Shown here: piece after piece, positions 16,206 to 24,420 of the stretch | Layout of the letters: each line of letters starts with the position of its first letter | Position numbering within the stretch: the first letter of the stretch is position 1 | NCBI GenBank assembly: GCA_964423705.1 | Contig: CAYRGA010000003.1 | Span: forward strand, 1-50,755 | Origin: CAKSIN01 sp964423705 | GTDB taxonomy: Bacteria; Bacillota; Clostridia; UMGS1810 | Direction of reading: 5' to 3' | DNA: 50,755 bases | The notes under the pieces: generated by a model | The model's input: the letters and a program-made list of their open reading frames with translations, nothing else | What the model was told of the DNA's origin: nothing | Databases searched by the model: none | Translations under genes and position numbers: made by a program

Positions 16206-16235
16206 TGAAAATACATTTATTTATTATTAAGATTT

Positions 16236-17447
16236 TCAGCGTGTAATGTGCATAGGCAGACCGCTTTTAAACTTTATACATGGTTCGCCTTGTATCAGCG
16301 GAAGGATGTATTCGATAAATTTGTCCGTTACATCGTTTCCGTTTTCGGATATATATTCGCTTGGCAGTTTTTTCTCGATGTTTGCTATGCTTTCTATATC
16401 CACGGTGTCAAATTCAATTTTATATTCCTCACCCGTAGCGCGCTTGTATATCATCATTTTTCCGCTTTGACCTTCAAGCGAAGCCTTAAGGGCGGCGGCA
16501 CCTATTTCAAAAGATTCATTTATGTCCGTGAGTGACGTTAAATGAGCGGCGCACCTCTGAGGAGTATTCAGCTCGATGCTGCGCACTTTGATTCCGTATT
16601 TGTTTTTAATCAAATTTTCAAGCACCTTTCCGGCACCGCCGAGCTGGCTGTGACCGAATAAATCTTCTTTGAAAAGCTCACTTTGGTCGGCTATGTATTT
16701 ACCGTTTTTATCTTTAATGCCTTCGGAAACGGCGATTATTATATTCTTTCTTTCGATTACCTTCTGTTTTACATCCTCCATGAACTTATCGATATCAAAT
16801 GGAACCTCGGGAACATATATCAAATCAGGCGATACGGTGGTTCCATTGATTCTTGCCAAAGCACTTGAGGCGGTGAGCCAGCCGGCATTTCTTCCCATTA
16901 TTTCCACCAGTGTAACGCTTTCTATGCTGTAGCATTGAGCATCGTGGATTATCTCTGATACGGTTGAAGCTATGTACTTTGCGGCACTGCCGAAGCCGGG
17001 GCAATGGTCTGTGACGGCTAAGTCATTGTCAATGGTTTTGGGAACACCGATAACGGAAATTCCACTTTTCGCGCCTGCATCCCTAAGCTTTAAGACGGTA
17101 TCCATGGAATCGTTGCCGCCTATGTACAGGAAACAGGAAATGTTATATTTTTTAAATATGCTTATAACGGCATCTATGTCTGTGCTGTTTTCATCGATTT
17201 TATATCTGCATGAGCCCAAAAAAGCCGATGGAGTTTGCTTTAACAGCTCAATGCTTTCATCGTCGGCGAAGCGCTCACTTAAATTTATAAGGTTCTCGCT
17301 TATAACACCCTTTATACCGTTTACCGCACCGTACACAGTGTCTATCTCGGGATTTTCACGACACGCGTGTATTATTCCGGCAAGTGTGGCGTTAATCGCG
17401 GCAGTCGGACCGCCCGACTGACCCACAAGTATATTTTTAAAATTCAT
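16236..17447 (-). CDS. 6-phosphofructokinase, pyrophosphate-type
   Basis: 403 residues; phosphorylates fructose 6-phosphate in glycolysis. GQSGGPTAAIN (9-19) is the phosphate-donor loop. Two positions point to PPi rather than ATP as donor: GGNDS at 110-114, where D113 replaces the glycine of the ATP enzyme's GGDGS, and PKTIDND at 136-142, where K137 replaces the glycine of PGTIDND. With PPi the reaction is reversible. MGRNAGWLTA follows near 207. Start: TACGGAGG precedes the ATG at 17447; the frame is open further upstream into the previous gene, but no ribosome site supports that. The ATG overlaps the stop of the CpXC gene (ATGA), so translation is probably coupled. Confidence 0.92.
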   Translation of the reverse strand: MNFKNILVGQSGGPTAAINATLAGIIHACRENPEIDTVYGAVNGIKGVISENLINLSERFADDESIELLKQTPSAFLGSCRYKIDENSTDIDAVISIFKKYNISCFLYIGGNDSMDTVLKLRDAGAKSGISVIGVPKTIDNDLAVTDHCPGFGSAAKYIASTVSEIIHDAQCYSIESVTLVEIMGRNAGWLTASSALARINGTTVSPDLIYVPEVPFDIDKFMEDVKQKVIERKNIIIAVSEGIKDKNGKYIADQSELFKEDLFGHSQLGGAGKVLENLIKNKYGIKVRSIELNTPQRCAAHLTSLTDINESFEIGAAALKASLEGQSGKMMIYKRATGEEYKIEFDTVDIESIANIEKKLPSEYISENGNDVTDKFIEYILPLIQGEPCIKFKSGLPMHITR

Positions 17448-18085
17448 TTGTTTTCCTCCGTATAGTAATTTAAAGCCCAGCTTTTGTCTCCTTTGAACCA
17501 AGTGCATTTCGGTATGTCGGGCAGAACCGGGTTATACTCAAGATATTTATCCATCGGTATTTGATATTCGGCGAGGATATTATCTTTAAACTCTCTGTGC
17601 GTAAAGATAATAAAATCACCTTCAACCCTTTCAAAGGTTATGTACTCGTCACATGGGTCCATGCTTTTGTAGTTATCAAAAACGCGGAATTTAAATAATT
17701 CCACTTTCAAATCATCCAGCCCTTCAGCAGCGATTCTGATTTTTTCTGCAGCGCATGAGGCGTACGGCACGACCCTGAAGCGGTAGTCATCCATGCCCAG
17801 CATCTTAAACAAATGCGGCATCCGTGACGTCGATATCGGATCTGCATTGCAGCTTGCGACCACTGCCATAGAATGCTTGACAGAGTACATGTAAACCATT
17901 GTTTCAAATGTAAATTCACTTTTGCAATATGGACAGCGGACACGGTTTAAGCGGCCTGTTTTAATGCTGCGCGCATGGCTGTCATAGCTGTCCGCATCAA
18001 TTATGCAGGCAATATTGACATAGCTGAAAAACAGTCTGTAGCACTCCTCGCATATTATGTAATTATCGGGAATAAATGTTTTCAT
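17444..18085 (-). CDS. CpXC-domain zinc-ribbon protein
   Basis: 213 residues. The N-terminal half contains CEECYRLF near 13 and RCPYCKSEF near 49. Two CxxC pairs spaced this way and the CPYC motif define the CpXC domain, a presumed zinc ribbon of unknown function in Gram-positive bacteria. The C-terminal half is mixed alpha/beta and unrecognised. The ATG at 18085 is preferred over a GTG at 18094, since GGTG lies eight bases before it. The last codon overlaps the start of the phosphofructokinase gene, so the two are in one operon. A metal- or redox-linked control of the kinase is possible but unsupported. Confidence 0.72.
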   Translation of the reverse strand: MKTFIPDNYIICEECYRLFFSYVNIACIIDADSYDSHARSIKTGRLNRVRCPYCKSEFTFETMVYMYSVKHSMAVVASCNADPISTSRMPHLFKMLGMDDYRFRVVPYASCAAEKIRIAAEGLDDLKVELFKFRVFDNYKSMDPCDEYITFERVEGDFIIFTHREFKDNILAEYQIPMDKYLEYNPVLPDIPKCTWFKGDKSWALNYYTEENK

Positions 18086-18179
18086 ATGCAGCACACCACT
18101 TAAACAGTATTATGCATATATAATACCATAGGTTGCCTGTGTTTGGCAATAGTAAAAATGCTTTTTAACGCGAAGTGAA

Positions 18180-19349
18180 TTATTTCGCCGACATTTTGTT
18201 TATTTTTCCTATGATAAAGATTGAAATTACCGACATTACACCCCATGATACAAACATGGGCAGGTAGCCGAAATGCTTTATTATAACTCCGTAAAGTGCA
18301 CTTGATATACCGGCACCGAAATATGTGGAGAAATCCAAAATGCCGCTTACGGATGCCGTATTGCCTGTTTTTAAATATTTCAGAGGATATATGCTGAGAA
18401 GCGACGTGTTAATGACCGAAACCGCCATATATATAATTCCCAGACCGACAACCGACAGAATCATAGCGGTTTTTCCCATGCAGAGTATAATCGAAAATGC
18501 AGTGCACACTATGAAGCATATCGAAGATATTCTGTTTTCCTGCTTGAAAAGCTTGAGCAGTACAGGATATAAAAATCGTCCCGCAAAGCCGAAAAGCGGT
18601 ATCAGCAGAATGTAGTATGATGTGGTTGAGAGGTCTACCGCGTATGTATCGACGATGTAAACCGCCATCCACAGGCTTATGTTCTCCTTCATAACACCGT
18701 GAAATACCGCTGTGCAGTTGTTCAAAAGAAATTCTTTTTCTTTAAATAACGATAACAGGGATGAGTTTGAGGTCGGCTTTACGGCGTTCGTAATGTCCTT
18801 TGTCAGTACATAGCTTAAAATACCGAGCAAAAACGTGATTGCTCCCGGTATTAAAAACGCATATTTCACACCGTATTTGTTAATCAAAAATGAATTTAAA
18901 ACAATTCCGACTATGTTTCCGACCGCTACCGATGTTACCATTAAAGAAATTTTCCTTTTTGCTTCCTGTTTGTCATATAATGCAGCTACCATGCATAAAA
19001 CAGAGCTCCAAAGCATCGACTGAGCGTATGCGTTGGCTGACCACAGCAAAAGCATGCCTGTAAATCCCGGAAATAAGCTTATGAAGATGTTGCTTATACC
19101 CGATATGGAAAGGCCTATTAAAAACATACGCTTCGGCGGTGTGTAGTCGCTTATGATGCCGTTTATGATTCTTCCCACAGCGAAGAATACGAAAAAGCAG
19201 CATCCCATTATGCCTATTTGAGCCGAATCAAGAATGTTTTTGGCACTCAGCGACGGACTTGCCATGGATAAATTAACCCTTCCTATGTAAATGGAGGTAT
19301 ATGCTAAATATATTATAGCTAAAATAAGACCTTTTCTTTTTGTAAACAT
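18180..19349 (-). CDS. MFS transporter, organophosphate-antiporter-like
   Basis: 389 residues with about 12 hydrophobic helices. The N-terminal YLAYTSIYIGRVNLSMASP resembles the first helix of the GlpT/UhpT-type (OPA) branch, whose members swap sugar phosphates or glycerol phosphate for phosphate. The assignment to that branch is by pattern, not proof. AGGTGATAAC precedes the ATG, eight bases after the stop of the RpiR-type regulator, so the two form an operon. RpiR regulators sense phosphosugars, which agrees with a phosphosugar-related substrate. Confidence 0.78.
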   Translation of the reverse strand: MFTKRKGLILAIIYLAYTSIYIGRVNLSMASPSLSAKNILDSAQIGIMGCCFFVFFAVGRIINGIISDYTPPKRMFLIGLSISGISNIFISLFPGFTGMLLLWSANAYAQSMLWSSVLCMVAALYDKQEAKRKISLMVTSVAVGNIVGIVLNSFLINKYGVKYAFLIPGAITFLLGILSYVLTKDITNAVKPTSNSSLLSLFKEKEFLLNNCTAVFHGVMKENISLWMAVYIVDTYAVDLSTTSYYILLIPLFGFAGRFLYPVLLKLFKQENRISSICFIVCTAFSIILCMGKTAMILSVVGLGIIYMAVSVINTSLLSIYPLKYLKTGNTASVSGILDFSTYFGAGISSALYGVIIKHFGYLPMFVSWGVMSVISIFIIGKINKMSAK

Positions 19350-19357
19350 GTTATCAC

Positions 19358-20206
19358 CTAATACCTTATACTATTTATTATGTCGTGTGTTTTTGCCGCA
19401 CGCTCCGCGGCTTTGTCGTAGTGTCTGGCAGACAGCGAAATCGCTATACTGTCGATAACACTTATGTGTGCGATTCTCGACGAAATCGCTTCGATGGGAT
19501 ACTGTATCTCATCGGTTTTTATAACCAGCGGATAATCACTGATTTTCACTATTTCGCTGTTCGGATAGCTGGTTATGCAGATGGTCTTGGCACCGGACTG
19601 CTCGGCAAGGCGAAGAGTGTCTACCGTGGCTATGGTGTTTCCGCTGTTGGAAATGCCGATTGCCGCATCGCCCTCCTTTATATTGAGCACGGAAACACGC
19701 ATGTTCGCTATATCCGTAAAGCAAAATGCGTTAAGTCCGATTTGCATAAGACGATATTGAAAGTCGGTCACTATTCCGGCGGAAGTTCCCACTCCGTAAA
19801 TATATATATTCGCTGCACCCTCCAGAACACTAACAGCTTGGTTTAACACATCCCTGTCGATACCCAGTGCCGTGTCGTGCAGAGTTTTAATGTTTGAAGC
19901 GAATACCTTATCAAAAATCTCATCCGTACTGTCTGTTTTCGATATATACGGCGTGAAGCTGAATTGCTCATTTCTGGCAAGCTCCCGCGAAAGCATAAGC
20001 TTAAATTCGGTGTAGCCGCTGAAGCCGAGCGTTTGACACAGCCGCACAATTACCGATTTTGTGACATCGGCATTTTGGGCGAGCCGTGAGGTGGACATGA
20101 GAATTACGTCCTCATAATTGTTTAAAATGTATTCGGCAAGCTGTTTTTCCTTGTTTGTCAATTCGCTGTATTTTGTTTTTATTGTCGATAAGCACGGTTT
20201 GTTCAT
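19358..20206 (-). CDS. MurR/RpiR-family regulator with SIS domain
   Basis: 282 residues. Residues 1-77 form the RpiR helix-turn-helix (LTNKEKQLAEYIL, MSTSRLAQNADVTKSVIVRL, LGFSGYTEFK). Residues about 120-250 are a SIS phosphosugar-binding domain (IYIYGVGTSAGIV, AIGISNSGNTIATVDTL, ICITSYPNSEI). The ATG at 20206 has GGGAG seven bases upstream; an earlier in-frame ATG at 20233 falls in the leader. Two copies of TGAAACAAxGTT lie in the promoter region, one just after the -10 box, so autorepression is likely. The MFS transporter gene follows in the same operon. Confidence 0.9.
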   Translation of the reverse strand: MNKPCLSTIKTKYSELTNKEKQLAEYILNNYEDVILMSTSRLAQNADVTKSVIVRLCQTLGFSGYTEFKLMLSRELARNEQFSFTPYISKTDSTDEIFDKVFASNIKTLHDTALGIDRDVLNQAVSVLEGAANIYIYGVGTSAGIVTDFQYRLMQIGLNAFCFTDIANMRVSVLNIKEGDAAIGISNSGNTIATVDTLRLAEQSGAKTICITSYPNSEIVKISDYPLVIKTDEIQYPIEAISSRIAHISVIDSIAISLSARHYDKAAERAAKTHDIINSIRY

Positions 20207-20225
20207 TCGGCATCTCCCTTCGTTT

Positions 20226-20268
20226 TGAAACAATGTTCTAAAATATAATATTTGTTTGAAACAAAGTT
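20226..20268 (-). repeat. Direct repeats, candidate RpiR operator
   Basis: TGAAACAATGTT (20226-20237) and TGAAACAAAGTT (20257-20268) lie 31 bases apart, about three helical turns, between the promoter and the rpiR-type start codon. Confidence 0.55.
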
Positions 20269-20297
20269 ATAGTACCATATCGTATATGTTTTGTCAA
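20269..20297 (-). promoter_or_regulatory. Promoter of the RpiR-MFS unit
   Basis: Minus strand TTGACA (20292-20297), 17 bases, TACTAT (20269-20274). Confidence 0.65.
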
Positions 20298-20313
20298 CTT
20301 ATTTCGACATAAA

Positions 20314-20345
20314 AAATGCACAGAATTTAATTCTTCTGTGCATTT
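20314..20345 (-). terminator. Terminator after isocitrate dehydrogenase
   Basis: AAATGCACAGAA pairs with TTCTTCTGTGCATTT (one bulge) around TTTAA; on the minus strand the stem is followed by TTTTTT. Confidence 0.75.
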
Positions 20346-20362
20346 AAGGAGATGTTAAAAAC

Positions 20363-21574
20363 TCAGATGAGTTTTTTAAGTCTTTCGTTTATCGCGATTA
20401 AAAATTCCTCGGTATCAACCTTCTGTTTGTTTTCGAGTGTTGAAAGCAGGTACAAATCGCCTGTCATGACACCCTCTTCGATGGTTTGAATGGTAGCCTT
20501 TTCGAGGTTATCGGCAAACTTGCAAAGCTCCGGAGTATCGTCAAGCTCACCCCTTTTACGAAGAGCACCTGTCCATGCAAACAAGGTTGCTACGCTGTTT
20601 GTAGAGGTTTTTTCACCTTTTAAGTGCTTATAATAGTGGCGCTGTACTGTTCCGTGTGCAGCTTCGTATTCATATATGCCGTCCGGAGATACCAACACGC
20701 TTGTCATCATTGCAAGGCTTCCGTAAGCGGTCGCCACCATGTCGCTCATTACGTCACCGTCATAGTTTTTGCATGCCCAGATGTATCCGCCTTCGGAGCG
20801 TACCACTCTTGCAACGGCATCGTCAATCAAGGTGTAGAAGTATTCTATATTTTTCTCGGCAAATTTGTCCTTGTATTCGTTTTCAAATATTTCGGCAAAA
20901 ATATCTTTAAAGCGATGGTCATATTTTTTGGAAATGGTATCCTTTGTCGCAAACCACAAGTCAAGGCCTGTATCGAGTGCGAAGTTGAAGCAGCTGCGTG
21001 CGAAGCTCTCTATTGATTTGTCCTTGTTATGCAGACCCTGTATAATTCCGTCGGAATCGGCGAAATCATAAATAAGCTCACGCTTTTCGTTTCCGTTCGC
21101 ATCGGTTGTTACCAGCTCACATTTTGTGCCCTGCTTAACCTGCATTTCGGTGTTCTTGTACACATCGCCGTATGCGTGACGTGCAATGGTTATAGGCTTG
21201 GTCCATGTGGGGATAAACGGAGTTATGCCCTTTACGATAATAGGTGTTCTGAACACTGTACCGTCCAAGATGGCTCTTATCGTACCGTTCGGTGATTTCC
21301 ACATTTCTTTAAGATTGTATTCCGGCATTCTTGCTGCGTTCGGTGTGATAGTAGCACATTTAACAGCTACGCCGTACTTCTTGGTAGCCTCTGCACTGTC
21401 GATTGTAACTTGGTCATCGGTTTCGTTTCTGTATTCCAAACCGAGGTCGTAGTATTCTGTTTTAAGGTCGATATATGGAGTTAAAAGGATGTCCTTTATC
21501 ATCTTCCATATAATTCTTGTCATTTCGTCTCCGTCCATCTCGACGAGAGGAGTTTTCATTTGAATTTTAGCCAT
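20363..21574 (-). CDS. icd: NADP-dependent isocitrate dehydrogenase, eukaryote-like class
   Basis: Oxidative decarboxylation of isocitrate to 2-oxoglutarate. 403 residues with the N-terminus VEMDGDEMTRIIW characteristic of the IDH1/IDH2-like class, not the E. coli Icd class. SPNGTIRAILDGTVFR near 94 is the substrate segment, followed by KPITIARHAYGDVYKNTE. KNYDGDVMSDMVA near 273 holds the metal-binding aspartates, and EAAHGTVQRHY with KTSTNSVATLFAW near the end is the NADP site. GGAAGGAAT precedes the ATG. Last gene of the aconitase unit. With aconitase it makes 2-oxoglutarate and NADPH, chiefly for glutamate in an anaerobe. Confidence 0.95.
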   Translation of the reverse strand: MAKIQMKTPLVEMDGDEMTRIIWKMIKDILLTPYIDLKTEYYDLGLEYRNETDDQVTIDSAEATKKYGVAVKCATITPNAARMPEYNLKEMWKSPNGTIRAILDGTVFRTPIIVKGITPFIPTWTKPITIARHAYGDVYKNTEMQVKQGTKCELVTTDANGNEKRELIYDFADSDGIIQGLHNKDKSIESFARSCFNFALDTGLDLWFATKDTISKKYDHRFKDIFAEIFENEYKDKFAEKNIEYFYTLIDDAVARVVRSEGGYIWACKNYDGDVMSDMVATAYGSLAMMTSVLVSPDGIYEYEAAHGTVQRHYYKHLKGEKTSTNSVATLFAWTGALRKRGELDDTPELCKFADNLEKATIQTIEEGVMTGDLYLLSTLENKQKVDTEEFLIAINERLKKLI

Positions 21575-21589
21575 AATTATTCCTTCCTT

Positions 21590-22372
21590 TTATTTTAAAT
21601 TTTCGTTATAGTATTCGGTTCCTATAAATCCGACCTGTTTGAAGGCTTCGGGATTGTTTCGGATAATATAGTCTATGTATGCCATTACCATTTTTGCCGT
21701 CAGAGCGTATCCTGCCGGATTCATGTGTCCTCTGAGGTAGAAATTGCGGCGAAATTCCAAGTCATACACCGGTGCGTATTTGCGAAAATCCAAAACATAC
21801 GTGTTTTTAAATTTATCGGCAAGCTCATACAGAAGCTCGGCGTGCCTGTCCTTCAGCTCAGCCATCTTTGCATCATCCGTACTGCGTGGGATGGTCATAA
21901 GGAAGAATTTCGCCTGAGGATTCTCTCTCTTTATGCTTATTATTATGCTTGAATAATAACGAGTAAAAGTATCTGCCTCGCGGTTTTCGATATCGTCGGT
22001 TGTACCCAGGTTAAAATTACCCCATATTTCATTTACTCCGAGAGCTAAAATGTAGCACTGGCACATTTTATCATTGTCAAGATATCCGACCTTGTTGCCA
22101 AAGCCCAAACAAAAATCCTTTGCAGTCATACCGCCTTTTGAGAAATTGTATACTTTGCTGCCGAGGGTGCGTGCCATGAACTGACCCCACGAATAATCGT
22201 AAAAGTCATGCCAGCCGGCGTAGCCTTCGGTGCTCATTGTTTCAAATTCTCCCGACGAAAGCGAATCTCCTATGCATCCGATAGTTCTGAATATTGAGCA
22301 GAATCCGCCGTCTGTCGGTATATTGTCAAGCGGTTTTTCGCCGCTCTGTGCCATATACGGTGTTATATCCAT
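21590..22372 (-). CDS. SGNH/GDSL-family hydrolase
   Basis: 260 residues. CIGDSLSSGE near 34 holds the nucleophile serine of the GDSL block. FSKGGMTAKDF gives the oxyanion glycine, ALGVNEIWGN takes the place of the GxND block, and RGHMNPAGYALTAKM near 235 supplies the catalytic histidine. No signal peptide, so it is cytoplasmic. The family covers esterases, acyl hydrolases and carbohydrate deacetylases; the substrate cannot be told. It lies between aconitase and isocitrate dehydrogenase with gaps of about 15 bases on both sides, so it is cotranscribed with TCA genes, which is an odd position. Confidence 0.83.
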   Translation of the reverse strand: MDITPYMAQSGEKPLDNIPTDGGFCSIFRTIGCIGDSLSSGEFETMSTEGYAGWHDFYDYSWGQFMARTLGSKVYNFSKGGMTAKDFCLGFGNKVGYLDNDKMCQCYILALGVNEIWGNFNLGTTDDIENREADTFTRYYSSIIISIKRENPQAKFFLMTIPRSTDDAKMAELKDRHAELLYELADKFKNTYVLDFRKYAPVYDLEFRRNFYLRGHMNPAGYALTAKMVMAYIDYIIRNNPEAFKQVGFIGTEYYNENLK

Positions 22373-22387
22373 ATTAAAGCCTCCTAA

Positions 22388-24322
22388 TTAATTCAGTTTT
22401 TCCTTTGTATAACTGAGCAGACCGCCGGCAAGTACAATGTCCTTTGCGCGGTCGCTGAGCTCGCAGATACACTCTATCTTTTCGCCCGTTGTTTTGTTTG
22501 TCACGATAATGTTGCTTCCGCTTTTAACAGCTTCTCTGATATTCTCGGCAACGAGTTCATCACCTTCGTTTATTTTGTCGTAGTCGTTTTCGTTGGCAAA
22601 GGTGAACGGCAGAATACCGGCATTTATAAGGTTGGCGCGGTGTATTCTGGCAAAGGATTTTGTGATTACGATTTTAACGCCGAGGTAAAGCGGTGCTAAA
22701 GCCGCATGCTCTCTCGATGAACCCTGACCGTAGTTTGAGCCGCCGACTATTATGCTGCTTCCGAGTGCTTTCGCTCTTTCGGGAAATTCGCTGTCACATA
22801 CGGTGAAGCAGTGCTTTGATATTTCGGGTATGTTTGAGCGAAGCGGGAGGATTTTGGCACCGGCAGGCATTATATGGTCTGTGGTGATGTTGTCGCCGAC
22901 CTTAAGCGAGCACTTGCAGTCTATGGTATCGTCAAGCGGGCTTGTCGACGGGAACGGCTTTATGTTCGGTCCACGCAGAATCTCTACACTGTCCATATCC
23001 TTTTCGTCGCACGGCGGAACAACCATGTTATCATTTATTATAAATTCCTTCGGAAGCTCAAATTCCGGCATATCCCCTAAATCTCTGGGGTCGGTCAGCA
23101 CTCCGGCAATTGCCGATGCGGCTGCTGTTTCGGGCGATACCAAATATATCTGTCCGTCCTTTGTACCGCTTCTTCCGAGGAAGTTTCTGTTAAAGGTACG
23201 AAGTGAGATTCCGTTTGAATTAGGTGCCTGTCCCATACCTATGCACGGACCGCATGCACTCTCCAATATTCTCGCACCGGCATCAATCATTATTGACAAA
23301 GCACCGTTTTGAGCAAGCATGTTAAGAACCTGCTTTGAACCGGGGGCGATGGAAAGTGATACGTCGGGATGTACAGTCTTTCCCTTTAATATGTGTGCTA
23401 CCTTGAGCATATCCAGAAGGGAACTGTTTGTACATGAGCCTATGCATACCTGGTCGATTTTCATCTTTCCTATTTCGGAAATGCTTTTTATGTTGTCCGG
23501 TGAATGAGGACAAGCCGCAGCCGGCTCAAGGGCAGATAAATCTATGTCGATTTCGTAATCGTATACAGCATCGTCGTCGGCACTGAGCGGAACCCATACA
23601 TCTTCACGCTTCTGTGCTTTTAAAAATTCCTTTGTTATCTCATCGGACGGGAATATCGAGGTGGTGGCACCGAGCTCTGCGCCCATGTTTGTGATGGTAG
23701 CTCTTTCGGGAACCGATAAGGTTTTAACGCCTTCGCCGCAGTATTCGATAACCTTTCCCACACCGCCTTTAACGGACATGCGCTTTAATATTTCGAGGAT
23801 AACGTCCTTTGCGGCAACCCACGGAGAAAGCTTGCCCGTAAGATTGATTTTTACGATTTCCGGGTATGTGATGTAGTATGCACCGCCGCCCATTGCCACG
23901 GCAACGTCAAGGCCGCCCGCACCTATGGCTATCATTCCCAGACCGCCGCCTGTGGGAGTATGGCTGTCGGAGCCGATAAGTGTTTTTCCGGGAATACCGA
24001 ATCTTTCGAGGTGAACCTGGTGGCAGATACCGTTACCGGGTCTTGAAAAGTATATTCCGTGTTTCTTGGCAACGGAACCTATAAAACGGTGGTCGTCCGC
24101 ATTTTCAAATCCCGACTGGAGAGTATTGTGGTCGATGTATGCAACGGAGCGTTCTGTTTTTACGCGCGGAATACCCATTGCTTCAAATTCCAGATATGCC
24201 ATTGTTCCGGTGGCATCCTGAGTAAGAGTCTGGTCGATTCTTATACCTATTTCCGCTCCCTTTTTAAATTCTCCGTCAACAACATGGTCCTTTAGTATTT
24301 TTTCAGTTAATGTAAGTCCCAT
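22388..24322 (-). CDS. Aconitate hydratase, short (Aquifex-type) class
   Basis: Citrate-isocitrate interconversion through a 4Fe-4S cluster. 644 residues, about 250 fewer than E. coli AcnA and close to the Aquifex-type aconitases related to isopropylmalate isomerase. Cluster ligands are the cysteine in CIGSCTNSS near 300 and the two in SACGPCIGMG near 362. GSDSHTPTGGGLGMIAIGAGG (here with one of several conserved glycines) lies near 117, and GGSNYGQGSSREHAA near 540 is the swivel-domain substrate loop. Because leuA lies nearby, 3-isopropylmalate dehydratase was considered, but the fused single chain and the icd partner favour aconitase. Own promoter at 24392-24420. Confidence 0.9.
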   Translation of the reverse strand: MGLTLTEKILKDHVVDGEFKKGAEIGIRIDQTLTQDATGTMAYLEFEAMGIPRVKTERSVAYIDHNTLQSGFENADDHRFIGSVAKKHGIYFSRPGNGICHQVHLERFGIPGKTLIGSDSHTPTGGGLGMIAIGAGGLDVAVAMGGGAYYITYPEIVKINLTGKLSPWVAAKDVILEILKRMSVKGGVGKVIEYCGEGVKTLSVPERATITNMGAELGATTSIFPSDEITKEFLKAQKREDVWVPLSADDDAVYDYEIDIDLSALEPAAACPHSPDNIKSISEIGKMKIDQVCIGSCTNSSLLDMLKVAHILKGKTVHPDVSLSIAPGSKQVLNMLAQNGALSIMIDAGARILESACGPCIGMGQAPNSNGISLRTFNRNFLGRSGTKDGQIYLVSPETAAASAIAGVLTDPRDLGDMPEFELPKEFIINDNMVVPPCDEKDMDSVEILRGPNIKPFPSTSPLDDTIDCKCSLKVGDNITTDHIMPAGAKILPLRSNIPEISKHCFTVCDSEFPERAKALGSSIIVGGSNYGQGSSREHAALAPLYLGVKIVITKSFARIHRANLINAGILPFTFANENDYDKINEGDELVAENIREAVKSGSNIIVTNKTTGEKIECICELSDRAKDIVLAGGLLSYTKEKLN

Positions 24323-24391
24323 TTACATCAATCCTTTCTATATAAAATTGGAAATAAAACCTGTGTTTTCTTATTAAAAACAAACATTTAC

Positions 24392-24420
24392 AGTATAGCA
24401 TATCTTGAAAAAACTGTCAA
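24392..24420 (-). promoter_or_regulatory. Promoter of the aconitase-SGNH-icd unit
   Basis: Minus strand TTGACA (24415-24420), 17 bases, TATACT (24392-24397), directly after the stop of the AEC carrier gene. Confidence 0.75.

Noticed and set aside
22752..23312. Open frame opposite the aconitase gene
   Set aside because: Antisense shadow of a strongly conserved coding region without its own start signals.
22388..24322. 3-isopropylmalate dehydratase instead of aconitase
   Set aside because: Large and small domains are fused in one chain and the partner gene is isocitrate dehydrogenase; LeuC/LeuD are normally separate.
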